A stretch of 31,271 nt of DNA from an uncultured Lachnospiraceae bacterium (GCA_910580195.1 CAJTWA010000050.1:1-31271), one strand, 5' to 3'; numbered from the stretch's first letter, positions 8,120 through 16,058 are shown. Notes: generated by a model from the sequence alone, not told the origin. Program-made: numbers and translations.

Positions 8120-8139
8120 TTACTCCGGCGGTTAAATAT
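8120..8139. repeat. Solo copy of a 20-bp repeat arm
   Basis: TTACTCCGGCGGTTAAATAT here is identical, base for base, to both arms of the palindromic element at 28217-28424. Only one arm is present, so this looks like a remnant or half element. Confidence 0.7.
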
Positions 8140-8208
8140 CATATTTTTTTAATTCTACAATTGGAAAGAGGCAGATTTTAGGTTTCCAAAACCAGAATCC
8201 CCCTCCCG

Positions 8209-9429
8209 CTAACGCAATTTCAGCCTTTTTTGCAAGAACTCTGCTACCCGCCCAAGCTGCGCTGGGCAAGTCCGCTGCCCATGCACCTTCCTCCTGTTTT
8301 CCTCATTAAACCCAACCAGAATATCATGGTTCGCCTCCGACAGATAATCTATAATCCCATCAATGTCAGATTTCATATTTTTCGGGCACTGGAAATACAA
8401 GTGCTTGCTGGCAGTCACATGCAGCGTATAGGAAATGCTGAAATGGTACCACAGGAACTTATGCAGGGTAGAGTGCTTGTAGATCCAGACCATCTCCTGA
8501 ATCGGGATAATGGCAGCCCCATAATTGGCAAGCACAATAAAATAATGCTCCGTAATAAACATATCCTCCGTGGCAAGCTGCGGCAGCGTGGCAAGCTCAG
8601 TTTCCGCCTGCGCCAGCAGTTCCCTAGGCTTTCCGTACCGCCCAAGCTGGCGGCAGGGCGGCGCAAGCACCGGGAACCGGAGATAGAGGATGCCGAGGGC
8701 AAGGCAGAGCAAGGCATAAAGGCCTGTGGAAAAATACAGCGTCAGGAATACCACGCTTGGGCCTAGCAGGAAAGCAGGCTCGCTGACAAAGTAGCTGCTT
8801 ACTGTTTGGCTGATGCCCTGTTTTGTCCAGTTTAAGTCTTTCGATAAATTTTCCAGCAAGGCTTGGAACGCTTGGTTTCCAGCCAGCACCCTGCCCCGGA
8901 TATGGACAGATTCCATAAAAGGGAGCCCTTCCTCGCAGGTAGAGGGGGAAAGCAGGACAATGATGCACTGCTGGGGGCCATCTATAGGATTGCCAGTGCC
9001 AGAATCCGCAGCTTCTTCCGGATTGCTGCTGTTTTTAGTGGTAGGATTGCCTTCAGGTTTGTCTGTATTGGAATCTGGAAGTTCCGCAGCAGGGGCAGTA
9101 TCTTTCGGTTTGGGGCTGCCTTCTTTGCTGCCAGCCTTGGGTTCTGTAATGGCGTAATAGTAATAGCCGGTGGTCTGCCCGAAAGAGGTATTCGTATACC
9201 CTGTAAAATAAAGATCCGAAAAATCAGCCTCCACATAAGAAGCATGCTGGCTTTGATAGGCATTTAAGCTGTCCGGGCTTTGGAGGGGCAAAGGGAACAG
9301 GATTTCTTGCAGTGGGAGGGCCAGCCATAGGGCCATTAAAAAGGCAAGATACAAGGCTGGGGCTCCCATACGGCGGCAGTATACCTTCCGGATATGCCGG
9401 GAAATGTGGTGTCCATATGTTTCATTCAT
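8209..9429 (-). CDS. Two-helix membrane protein of unknown function
   Basis: Not recognised with confidence. The 406-residue product starts at 9429, where AAGGAG lies a few bases upstream; an in-frame ATG further upstream at 9831 would add residues without this site. It has a basic N-terminus (HHISRHIRKVYCRR), a first hydrophobic helix (LYLAFLMALWLALPL) and then an extracellular-type region. That region contains a Pro/Ser/Asn-rich linker (about residues 100-150). A second hydrophobic stretch of one or two helices follows (VVFLTLYFSTGLYALLCLAL). A C-terminal cytosolic domain of about 150 residues is strand-rich (EHYFIVLANYGAAIIPIQEMVWIY, then YTLHVTASKHLYF) and could be a PH-like or YcxB-like fold. 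It is convergent with the DUF1002 gene. Confidence 0.8.
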   Translation of the reverse strand: MNETYGHHISRHIRKVYCRRMGAPALYLAFLMALWLALPLQEILFPLPLQSPDSLNAYQSQHASYVEADFSDLYFTGYTNTSFGQTTGYYYYAITEPKAGSKEGSPKPKDTAPAAELPDSNTDKPEGNPTTKNSSNPEEAADSGTGNPIDGPQQCIIVLLSPSTCEEGLPFMESVHIRGRVLAGNQAFQALLENLSKDLNWTKQGISQTVSSYFVSEPAFLLGPSVVFLTLYFSTGLYALLCLALGILYLRFPVLAPPCRQLGRYGKPRELLAQAETELATLPQLATEDMFITEHYFIVLANYGAAIIPIQEMVWIYKHSTLHKFLWYHFSISYTLHVTASKHLYFQCPKNMKSDIDGIIDYLSEANHDILVGFNEENRRKVHGQRTCPAQLGRVAEFLQKRLKLR

Positions 9430-9805
9430 AAAGGCTCCTTGCAAAATTTCATGGTTTTTACTATAATAAAGCATAACGGCAGCCAAAATACGGGCGGTAG
9501 GGCGCCTTATCCGTTCTTTTATAGGAAAGTGCGTCTTATGAAAGAAAAGCCCTTCGGGCAATGATACCCTCGCTTCGCTGGGGCAGGCTCTGCACAGCTT
9601 CGCGCGCGGAACAAAAACTGCGTTTGCCAGAGAAGTTGGCCGCGGGAGCGTGCGGGGCGCACTTTTGTTTAAAATTATTTTGCCATAATTTTCCGGGCAT
9701 TTGGGTTGTTTGCCAAGCTGGGAAAATTGCTGGCTGCACAGAATTAGTATACTTTTTTTGCAGGGAATAATCAAGCAAAAAAAGCGGCGCGGAAAGGATT
9801 TTGGT
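9430..9805. other. Divergent intergenic region with dyad and TATACT box
   Basis: Holds the control regions of two divergent genes. A perfect 8-bp dyad, AAAATTAT (9671-9678) and ATAATTTT (9685-9692), sits upstream of the methyltransferase. TATACT near 9748-9753 is a plausible -10 box for it, with a weak ATTGCT-like -35 box. The GC-rich stretch 9550-9660 has no gene pattern. Confidence 0.4.
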
Positions 9806-10606
9806 ATGGAAGCATATACTGGGTTTGCCAAGGTGTATGATTTGTTTATGGATAATGTGCCCTATAGGGCATGGAGCCAGCGCCTGATTGGGCTTTTGCA
9901 GGAGCATGGCATTGAAGGCGGGCTGGTGCTGGACCTAGGCTGCGGCACGGGGAGCATGACGCGCCTGCTGGCACAGGCAGGCTATGATATGATTGGAGCC
10001 GACAATTCCGAGGAAATGCTCCAAGCAGCAAGGGAGGCCGGCGATCTTAAGGAAGGTGCGGGGCAGGGCATCCTGTACCTTTTGCAGGACATGCGGGAAT
10101 TTGAACTGTATGGGACAGTGCGGGCAGTAGTAAGCATTTGTGATTCCTTGAACTATATTTTGGAGGAAGAAGAATTGCTGCAGGTGTTCCAGTTGGTAAA
10201 TAATTATCTGGATCCGGGCGGGATTTTTATTTTCGATATGAATACCTTGCACAAATACAGGGAAGTATTAGGAGAAACTGTGATTTGCGAAAACCGTGAG
10301 GAGGGCAGCTTCATCTGGGAAAATTTTTACGAGGAAGAAGGGCACATCAACCAGTACGACCTGACGCTTTTTATCCGTGAGGAGGACATGCGTTACCGCA
10401 AATATGAGGAAACCCATGTGCAGCGGGGCTATGGAATCCAGCAGGTGCAGGCGCTGCTGATTGAGGCCGGGCTGGAACCCCTCGCCGTTTATGACGGGTA
10501 TACAAAAGAGCCCGCCAAAGAGGACAGCGAACGCATTTGCTTTGTGGCAAAAGAAAAAGGAAAACAGTACCCATCTGGCGGGGCGGAACAAAAGGAGAAC
10601 ATCTAA
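9806..10606 (+). CDS. Class I SAM-dependent methyltransferase
   Basis: A 266-residue protein with the Rossmann methyltransferase fold. Motif I is VLDLGCGTGSMTRLLA at about residues 41-56. The acidic loop GADNSEEML follows, then YLLQDMREFEL and VVSICDSLNYI (motif IV region). These segments match the small-molecule methyltransferase group (Methyltransf_25 type), common as a single-copy gene in Clostridia. The chosen start is the ATG with GAAAGGAT about eight bases upstream, which begins MEAYTGFAKVYDLFMDN, the usual family opening. The gene lies 52 bp upstream of hslO in the same direction. The substrate is unknown. Confidence 0.9.
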   Translation: MEAYTGFAKVYDLFMDNVPYRAWSQRLIGLLQEHGIEGGLVLDLGCGTGSMTRLLAQAGYDMIGADNSEEMLQAAREAGDLKEGAGQGILYLLQDMREFELYGTVRAVVSICDSLNYILEEEELLQVFQLVNNYLDPGGIFIFDMNTLHKYREVLGETVICENREEGSFIWENFYEEEGHINQYDLTLFIREEDMRYRKYEETHVQRGYGIQQVQALLIEAGLEPLAVYDGYTKEPAKEDSERICFVAKEKGKQYPSGGAEQKENI

Positions 10607-10658
10607 GGGCATGCAAAAGAGCCAAGGATGCCAGATTTGGGAAAGGAATGGAGATAAA

Positions 10659-11540
10659 ATGGAGGATTATATCGTAAGGGCAACCGCCGCGGACAGCCAA
10701 ATCCGCGCTTTTGCCATCACATCAAGGGCGCTGGTGGAAGAGGCCAGAAGATGCCACAACACAAGCCCCACCATCACGGCCGCATTGGGCAGGCTCCTGA
10801 CAGGCGGGGCCATGATGGGGGTTATGATGAAGGGGGAAAAGGATTTGCTGACGCTGCAAATCAAATGCAGCGGCCCGGCAAAAGGCCTTACCGTCACCGC
10901 GGACAGCCAAGGGCATGTCAAAGGCTATCCCCAAGTGCCGGACGCCATGGTTGCGCCAAATGACAAGGGGAAACTGGACGTGGGCGGGGCAGTAGGGGCC
11001 GGGATTTTAAGGGTAATCAAGGATATGGGCTTAAAGGAGCCTTATGTGGGGCAGGTAGCCTTGCAGACCTCGGAAATCGCAGAAGATCTGACCTACTATT
11101 TTGCCACCTCGGAACAAGTGCCTTCCGCCGTAGGGCTCGGGGTGCTTATGAATAAAGACAACACGGTGCGCCAAGCCGGGGGATTTATCATCCAGCTGAT
11201 GCCTTTTACGGAAGAACCAGTGATAGCGGCCTTGGAAAAAAAGATAGCGGAGGTAACGTCTGTCACAGACTTGCTAGAGCAGGGGCTTTCCCCGGAGGGT
11301 TTGCTGGATCAGTTCCTCGGGGAACTTGGCCTTGAAATCACGGAAAAAATCCCAGCAGAATACCGCTGCGGCTGTTCCAAGGAACGTGTTGCAAAGGCCT
11401 TAATCAGCATTGGAGCCGCAGAGCTGCAGGAAATGATAGACGACGCAAAACCCATAGAAGCCAACTGCCAGTTCTGTGACAAGCATTATGTTTTCACCAC
11501 GGAAGAACTAAAGATGTTGTTGGAAAGTGCAAAAAAATAA
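10659..11540 (+). CDS. hslO: Redox-regulated chaperone Hsp33
   Basis: Hsp33 is a cytosolic holdase activated when its four zinc-binding cysteines are oxidised. The 293-residue product opens with DYIVRATAADSQIRAFA, has TAALGRLLTGGAMMG and the VGQVALQTSEIAEDLTYYF core. It ends in the zinc centre, with Cys237-x-Cys239 (CGCS) and Cys270-x-x-Cys273 (CQFC). All four metal ligands are present. The start is the ATG with GGAG five bases upstream; an in-frame extension further upstream overlaps the methyltransferase gene and lacks family pattern. Neighbours do not suggest a special role. Confidence 0.96.
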   Translation: MEDYIVRATAADSQIRAFAITSRALVEEARRCHNTSPTITAALGRLLTGGAMMGVMMKGEKDLLTLQIKCSGPAKGLTVTADSQGHVKGYPQVPDAMVAPNDKGKLDVGGAVGAGILRVIKDMGLKEPYVGQVALQTSEIAEDLTYYFATSEQVPSAVGLGVLMNKDNTVRQAGGFIIQLMPFTEEPVIAALEKKIAEVTSVTDLLEQGLSPEGLLDQFLGELGLEITEKIPAEYRCGCSKERVAKALISIGAAELQEMIDDAKPIEANCQFCDKHYVFTTEELKMLLESAKK

Positions 11541-11611
11541 AAGGGCAATAGATTTGAAGAATACTTCAATAAAATCCTGATGGAATGGTATTTTATGGAA
11601 AGGAGCATCCA

Positions 11612-13570
11612 GTGAAAGACGGATTTATCAAAGTGGCCGCGCTGACCCCCAAAATCAAGGTAGCCGACCCCGACTACAACAAACAGGAAATTATCAAAAA
11701 AATTCAGGAAGCAGAGGAACACAGGGCAGCCCTTGCCGTATTCCCGGAGCTTTGCATCACAGGGTATACCTGCGGGGATTTATTTTTGATGGAGCCTCTG
11801 CTCCGGCAGGCAGGGCGCGCCCTTTTGGATATAGCGGCAGAAACCAATGGGAAAAACATGCTGGTTTTTGTAGGTTTCCCATTTGGGTGGAACGGGCGGC
11901 TTTATAACACAGCCGCAGTTTTGGGAAATGGGGAAGTGCTGGGCTTAGTGCCCAAAACCTGCATCCCCAATTACAATGAATTTTATGAAGGGCGCTATTT
12001 TACGCCGGGGATGGCAGATGCAGAAATGGTGCTTTTGGGGGAGAAAACAGTCCCTATGGGCAGCCGCCTCCTCTTTTGCGCCGACAGCGTCCCGGAACTG
12101 AAAATCGCAGCGGAAATCTGCGAAGATCTGTGGACCCCTATGCCCCCCAGCATTTCCCATGCCTTGGCCGGGGCAAACGTCATTGTGAATCTGTCTGCCA
12201 GCGATGAAATCACCGGAAAGGACCGTTACCGGAAAAATTTAATTGAAGGCCAGTCCGCCCGCCTTGTCTGCGGCTATGTCTATGCCAGCGCAGGGGAAGG
12301 GGAATCCACGCAGGACGTGGTGTATTCCGGCCACAATATGGTTGCAGAAAATGGAATTTTGCTGGCCGAAGCCCAGCGGTTCACCAACCAATCTGTATAT
12401 GGGGAAATCGACGTGCAGAGGTTAAACGGGCAGCGCAGGAAAATGTCCACTTTTGTAGGGAAATCAGGGGCTTATATGGAAATCCCATTCCATTTAAAAC
12501 AGGAAACCACAAAACTTACCCGTTTCGTAGACCCCTCCCCCTTTGTACCGGGAAAATCAGAAGAACGCAAAAAACGCTGCGAAGAAATCCTCCTTATCCA
12601 GTCCATGGGCCTGAAAAAAAGGCTGGAGCACACAGGCTGCGGCCATGTGGTTCTTGGCATTTCCGGCGGCCTAGATTCCACCTTGGCATTGCTTGTATCA
12701 GCAAAAGCCTTTGATTTGCTAGGCCTTAGCAGGGAAGGCATCCACGCAGTGACGATGCCGGGCTTTGGCACTACGGACAGGACCTATGGCAACGCCATAA
12801 ATTTAATTAAATGTTTGGGGGCAGCCTTTCAGGAAGTGGATATCAAAGAAGCCGTGCGGGTGCATTTTAAAGACATTTCCCATGCGGAAACCCTCCATGA
12901 CGTCACCTATGAGAATGGGCAGGCAAGGGAGCGGACCCAAATCCTTATGGACATTGCCAACAAGGAAAACGGCTTGGTAATCGGCACCGGCGACATGTCA
13001 GAGCTGGCGTTAGGCTGGGCTACCTACAATGGGGACCATATGTCCATGTACGGCGTCAACGCCTCCGTCCCCAAAACTTTGGTGCGCCACCTCGTCCGCT
13101 ATTATGCCGATACCTGCGGCAGCAAGGAACTGGAAAGCATCCTTTTGGACATCCTTGATACCCCCGTCAGCCCAGAGCTGCTCCCCCCAGAGGACGGCAA
13201 GATTTCCCAGAAAACCGAGGACATCGTAGGCCCCTACGAGCTCCACGATTTCTTCCTGTACCACATGCTCCGCTCCGGCTTTGGGCCAGCCAAAATCTTC
13301 CGCTTGGCCGTATACGCCTTTGGTGCAGAAGATGGGAGCCGGAAAGGGCAATACTCCAAAGCGGAAATTCTAAAATGGCTGAAAATTTTTACCCAAAGGT
13401 TTTTCACCCAGCAGTTCAAACGCTCCTGCCTCCCGGACGGCCCCAAGGTAGGCACGGTAGCCGTTTCCCCCCGGGGGGACCTGCGTATGCCCAGCGACGC
13501 CAGCAGCGCCCTCTGGCTCTCCGAAATCGCAGGGCTGGAAACGGAATTATCATCCGCCTCCTGTTTATAA
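11612..13570 (+). CDS. nadE: Glutamine-dependent NAD(+) synthetase
   Basis: Converts nicotinate adenine dinucleotide to NAD using ATP and ammonia taken from glutamine. The product is 652 residues from a GTG start. The N-terminal nitrilase-type glutaminase has Glu46 (FPELCITGYT), Lys115 (VPKTCIPNY) and Cys170 (AEICEDLW). The C-terminal synthetase has the PP-loop SGGLDS at 351-356 and later GTGDMSELALGW. The GTG at 11612 is preferred because AAAGGAG lies six bases before it and the family pattern (GFIKVAALTPKIKVAD) begins just after. An ATG nine codons upstream at 11585 is the alternative. Length matches the two-domain enzyme. Confidence 0.95.
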   Translation: MKDGFIKVAALTPKIKVADPDYNKQEIIKKIQEAEEHRAALAVFPELCITGYTCGDLFLMEPLLRQAGRALLDIAAETNGKNMLVFVGFPFGWNGRLYNTAAVLGNGEVLGLVPKTCIPNYNEFYEGRYFTPGMADAEMVLLGEKTVPMGSRLLFCADSVPELKIAAEICEDLWTPMPPSISHALAGANVIVNLSASDEITGKDRYRKNLIEGQSARLVCGYVYASAGEGESTQDVVYSGHNMVAENGILLAEAQRFTNQSVYGEIDVQRLNGQRRKMSTFVGKSGAYMEIPFHLKQETTKLTRFVDPSPFVPGKSEERKKRCEEILLIQSMGLKKRLEHTGCGHVVLGISGGLDSTLALLVSAKAFDLLGLSREGIHAVTMPGFGTTDRTYGNAINLIKCLGAAFQEVDIKEAVRVHFKDISHAETLHDVTYENGQARERTQILMDIANKENGLVIGTGDMSELALGWATYNGDHMSMYGVNASVPKTLVRHLVRYYADTCGSKELESILLDILDTPVSPELLPPEDGKISQKTEDIVGPYELHDFFLYHMLRSGFGPAKIFRLAVYAFGAEDGSRKGQYSKAEILKWLKIFTQRFFTQQFKRSCLPDGPKVGTVAVSPRGDLRMPSDASSALWLSEIAGLETELSSASCL

Positions 13571-13600
13571 ATTTTTTATAGAATCTTTCGCTTTTATTAA

Positions 13601-13628
13601 TTGCAATTGCTGCCAGAAGGTTTAGAAT
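13601..13628 (+). promoter_or_regulatory. Predicted promoter of the DUF5685 cluster
   Basis: TTGCAA (13601-13606) and TAGAAT (13623-13628) with a 16-base spacer, 22 bases before the DUF5685 start. Confidence 0.45.
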
Positions 13629-13650
13629 ATATTCATACAGAAAGGGAATT

Positions 13651-14493
13651 ATGTTTGGATATATTATTGTAAATAAACCAGAAATGAAATTCAAAGAGTT
13701 CGACTTATACCAGTCCTACTACTGCGGCCTATGCAAGGCCTTAAAAGACCAGTTCGGCAGGCGCGGCCAGCTTACCCTAAGCTACGACATGGCATTTGCC
13801 GTTCTGCTGCTCACAAGCCTTTACGAGCCAGAAACAGTAACCAGCAGCCGGAAATGCCTTGCCCACCCCTTCGTGGAACACCCCACAAGGACCAACCAAT
13901 TCACCAGATACGGGGCAGACATGAACCTGCTCCTGTCCTATTACAAATGCTTGGACGACTGGGAGGACGAGCGGAAGGCCACGCGGAAGGTACTGGCATC
14001 TGCCCTCAAGAAGAAATGCAGGCAGGTTGCAGCAGCCTATCCGGAGAAAGCAGCCGTTTTCCAGAAAAATTTAAAGGAAATCCGCCGCTGCGAATTGGAG
14101 AACAGCAGGGACATGGATGAAGTATCCGGCTATTTTGGCGAAATGATGGGGGAAGTCTTTGTTTGGAAAAAGGACGAATGGGAGCAAGACTTACGCCGGA
14201 TGGGTTTTTTCATGGGGAAGTTTATTTACCTGATGGATGGCTACGAAGATGTGGAGAAAGACATAAAAACGGGGAACTACAACTTGTTCCGGGAAGACTT
14301 TGGGACGCAAGGGTTTGAGGGGAAGGCAGAAGGGATCCTTAGCATGATGATGGCGGAATGTTCCCGTGCCTTCGAGCGGCTCCCCATTGTAGAAAATACG
14401 GAAATTTTAAGGAATATCTTGTATTCCGGCGTCTGGTGCCGGTATGAATATGTGAAGAAGAACAGGGAGAGGAAGAAAGTAACAGATGTATGA
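13651..14493 (+). CDS. DUF5685 family protein
   Basis: A 280-residue protein matching DUF5685, common in Clostridia and without assigned function. It opens MFGYIIVNKPEMKFKEF and has YYCGLCKAL (Cys25, Cys28) and a further Cys69 in KCLAHP. These three cysteines could hold a metal. Helical segments follow, with two Asp-rich motifs, LDDWEDE (residues 101-107) and LMDGYEDVEKD (194-204). Two such motifs facing each other are the hallmark of class I isoprenoid synthases, so a distant relation is possible but unproven. The start has AAAGGGA five bases upstream. The stop overlaps the start of the J-domain gene by 8 bases, which implies translational coupling. Confidence 0.85.
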   Translation: MFGYIIVNKPEMKFKEFDLYQSYYCGLCKALKDQFGRRGQLTLSYDMAFAVLLLTSLYEPETVTSSRKCLAHPFVEHPTRTNQFTRYGADMNLLLSYYKCLDDWEDERKATRKVLASALKKKCRQVAAAYPEKAAVFQKNLKEIRRCELENSRDMDEVSGYFGEMMGEVFVWKKDEWEQDLRRMGFFMGKFIYLMDGYEDVEKDIKTGNYNLFREDFGTQGFEGKAEGILSMMMAECSRAFERLPIVENTEILRNILYSGVWCRYEYVKKNRERKKVTDV

Positions 14494-15217
14494 TCCATAT
14501 GCAGTGCTTGGGCTTGGCCGGAATGCCACGGATGAAGAAATCAAAAAGGCATACCGTTCCCTAAGCCGGAAATACCATCCCGATGCCAACATAAACAATC
14601 CCAACAAGGAACAGGCAGAAGAGAAATTCAAAGAGATCCAGCAGGCCTACCAGCAGATTATGCAGGAAAAGGAACATGGGACGGCCAGCGGCTATGGGCA
14701 GGGCAGCCCCGGCGGGCAGGGAGGAGGCCCTACCGGAAGTTACTGGGATTTTGGGGATTTTTTTGGCGGATTTGGCAGCTTTGGCGGCTTTGGGGGTTCC
14801 CAAGGCCAGAGCAGGGCTGGCGGGGACAGTGAAGAAAGCGCCTACCAGCAGGCGGCCTCCAACTATATCAGGAGCGGCCACTACCGGGAGGCCTTGAATG
14901 TCTTAAATAGCATGAAGGACAGGGATGCCCGCTGGCATTACCTGTCTGCCATTGCCAACTCCGGCATGGGGAACAACGTGGCAGCCATGGAGGCAGCCCA
15001 GCGGGCAGCAGCCATGGAGCCCGGCAACCAAGAGTACCAGCAGCTTTACGCCCAATTGCAGAACGGCGGGAGCTGGTATTACGACATGCGCCGAAGTTAT
15101 GGGAACCCCATTGCAGGGAGCGGCGATTTCTGCATGAAGCTGTGCCTTGCGAACCTTGCATGTAATTTCTGCTGCGGCGGGGGCGGATTTTGCTGCGGCG
15201 GAGTCCCCTATTGTTAA
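14486..15217 (+). CDS. J-domain protein with Gly/Phe region, TPR-like helices and Cys-rich tail
   Basis: A 243-residue DnaJ-related co-chaperone. The J domain (residues about 3-65) has the HPD motif at 31-33 (RKYHPDAN), which stimulates DnaK ATPase. A Gly/Phe-rich stretch follows (FGDFFGGFGSFGGFGG, residues about 85-105). Next is a TPR-like helical pair (SNYIRSGHYREALNVLNSM, then AMEAAQRAAAMEPGNQEYQ). The final 29 residues hold eight cysteines, including two CC pairs separated by glycines. It lacks the DnaJ zinc domain, so it is not DnaJ itself. The gene overlaps the DUF5685 gene by 8 bases, and the two are probably functional partners. Confidence 0.9.
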   Translation: MYDPYAVLGLGRNATDEEIKKAYRSLSRKYHPDANINNPNKEQAEEKFKEIQQAYQQIMQEKEHGTASGYGQGSPGGQGGGPTGSYWDFGDFFGGFGSFGGFGGSQGQSRAGGDSEESAYQQAASNYIRSGHYREALNVLNSMKDRDARWHYLSAIANSGMGNNVAAMEAAQRAAAMEPGNQEYQQLYAQLQNGGSWYYDMRRSYGNPIAGSGDFCMKLCLANLACNFCCGGGGFCCGGVPYC

Positions 15218-15233
15218 AGGAAGGGAGAAGAAC

Positions 15234-15749
15234 ATGGACTACATGGTGGTATATTCCAGCCAAACCGGCAATACGAAGAAAATAGCAACGGAAATTTTCA
15301 GTGCACTTCCGGGAATGTCCAAGGACATGCAGAGCATGGGGGAATACCGTGGGAAGGATGCAGATATTTTTTTCATTGGGTTCTGGGTGAACCGCGGTAC
15401 CTGCGATATTTCCGTCATAGAAATGATGTCCGAACTCCATGGGAAAAAAATTGCATTGTTCGGCACCTGCGGCATGGGCAGGGACGATGCTTATTTTAAG
15501 TCCATTGAACAGAAAGTAAACGTATGGGTCCCAGACGACTGCGAATACCTCGGCACCTTCCTCTGCCAAGGGAAAATGCCCATGCAGGTACGCGGGAATT
15601 ATGAGATTCCCATGGAAGACCCAAGGCAGGAGGCGTGGAGGAAGAAAATGCTTAACAATTTTGACGAAGGCCTATTCCATCCCAATGAGGAGGACCTGGG
15701 GCGGGCAAGGGAATTTGTGGAGCAGGTGTTAAGGCAGATAGAAATGTGA
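15234..15749 (+). CDS. Flavodoxin family protein (Flavodoxin_3/BilS-like)
   Basis: A 171-residue flavodoxin-like protein. The FMN phosphate loop SSQTGNTKK lies at residues 8-16. Next come DIFFIGFWVNRGTCD and the second flavin loop region FGTCGMGRDDAYF. Its size and the VNRGTCD motif resemble the group of small flavodoxins called Flavodoxin_3, which includes BilS of gut bilirubin reductase loci; no bilR partner is present here, so that role is not claimed. The start at 15234 has GGAAGGGAG seven to ten bases upstream, 16 bp after the J-domain gene, and thus sits third in that operon. A terminator follows. Confidence 0.88.
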   Translation: MDYMVVYSSQTGNTKKIATEIFSALPGMSKDMQSMGEYRGKDADIFFIGFWVNRGTCDISVIEMMSELHGKKIALFGTCGMGRDDAYFKSIEQKVNVWVPDDCEYLGTFLCQGKMPMQVRGNYEIPMEDPRQEAWRKKMLNNFDEGLFHPNEEDLGRAREFVEQVLRQIEM

Positions 15750-15768
15750 AAATCTGGATGCATATTTA

Positions 15769-15794
15769 GGCATTTCAAAATGCCGCCTCTTTTT
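15769..15794 (+). terminator. Terminator of the DUF5685-flavodoxin operon
   Basis: GGCATT and AATGCC form a 6-bp stem with a TCAA loop (15769-15784). A T-run follows at 15790-15794. Confidence 0.6.
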
Positions 15795-15824
15795 GCAAAA
15801 ATACTAGTTTGAGAAAAAAGATTA

Positions 15825-15833
15825 TGGTATAAT
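15825..15833 (+). promoter_or_regulatory. Extended -10 promoter for the toxin mRNA
   Basis: TGGTATAAT is a perfect extended -10 element. No good -35 box is seen at the usual distance, which extended -10 promoters tolerate. The predicted start is near 15840, giving a leader of about 40 bases before the small gene at 15880. Confidence 0.6.
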
Positions 15834-15879
15834 CAATATGTTGTCATACCCAATCCGGCAACGGAAAGGGGGTGGACAT

Positions 15880-15966
15880 ATGGATATGTTACTTTCACTT
15901 TTTGTTACTATCGTGGGTGGTGTAGCTTGCCACTACATTATCAAATGGTTAGATAGTAATGATTAA
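15880..15966 (+). CDS. Fst-like type I toxin peptide (28 aa)
   Basis: A 28-residue hydrophobic peptide: MDMLLSLF, a membrane-spanning stretch (VTIVGGVACHYIIK) and the charged end WLDSND. Known Fst/par toxins are about 30 residues long, with one membrane helix followed by a W-L-D/charged tail, and they damage membranes when overproduced. AAGGGGG lies seven bases before the ATG. CCC (15849-15851) and TCC (15854-15856) can pair with GGA (15863-15865) and GGG (15868-15870), partly hiding the ribosome site. Around it are an extended -10 promoter, a shared terminator and a convergent antisense RNA promoter, which together make the toxin reading far stronger than the peptide alone. A holin-like or regulatory small membrane protein is the alternative. 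Confidence 0.75.
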   Translation: MDMLLSLFVTIVGGVACHYIIKWLDSND

Positions 15967-15982
15967 TGACAACTAGCCAAAA

Positions 15983-16052
15983 AGAAAACCCCCGGACTGC
16001 CATCCGGGGGTTTTCGCTTTGCGGACATATAGATGTCACTTTCACTTTGCCT
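15983..16052 (-). ncRNA. Predicted antisense antitoxin RNA (RNA II-like)
   Basis: A transcript of about 70 bases is predicted from near 16052 on the minus strand to the shared terminator. It starts downstream of a TTGCAT-17-TATAAT promoter and contains the complement of the direct repeat that matches the toxin start region. It also shares the terminator stem with the toxin mRNA, giving two contact sites as in par RNA II. Ends are estimated from promoter and terminator positions. Confidence 0.65.
15985..16014. terminator. Shared bidirectional terminator
   Basis: A perfect 12-bp stem, AAAACCCCCGGA (15985-15996) and TCCGGGGGTTTT (16003-16014), with loop CTGCCA. A-rich on the left and T-rich on the right, so it can end transcripts from both sides. 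Confidence 0.85.
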
Positions 16053-16058
16053 ACTGGC

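Larger units (their letters stand above)
15876..16048. repeat. Direct repeats DRa/DRb of the toxin-antitoxin locus
   Basis: GGACATAT followed by GATATGTTACTTTCACTTT around the toxin start codon (15874-15901) recurs as GGACATAT and AGATGTCACTTTCACTTT at 16023-16048, with a 2-base gap and few changes. The second copy lies inside the predicted antisense RNA, so the RNA can pair with the toxin translation start. Paired repeats at the two 5' ends are a defining feature of par/fst loci. Confidence 0.75.

Noticed and set aside
9430..9831. N-terminal extension of the minus-strand membrane protein
   Set aside because: An AAGGAG site and a normal membrane-protein start exist at 9429; the extension is low-complexity and would overlap the methyltransferase start.
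15234..15749. Bilirubin reductase locus
   Set aside because: The flavodoxin resembles BilS, but no bilR-type reductase gene is in the window, so the pathway is not supported.
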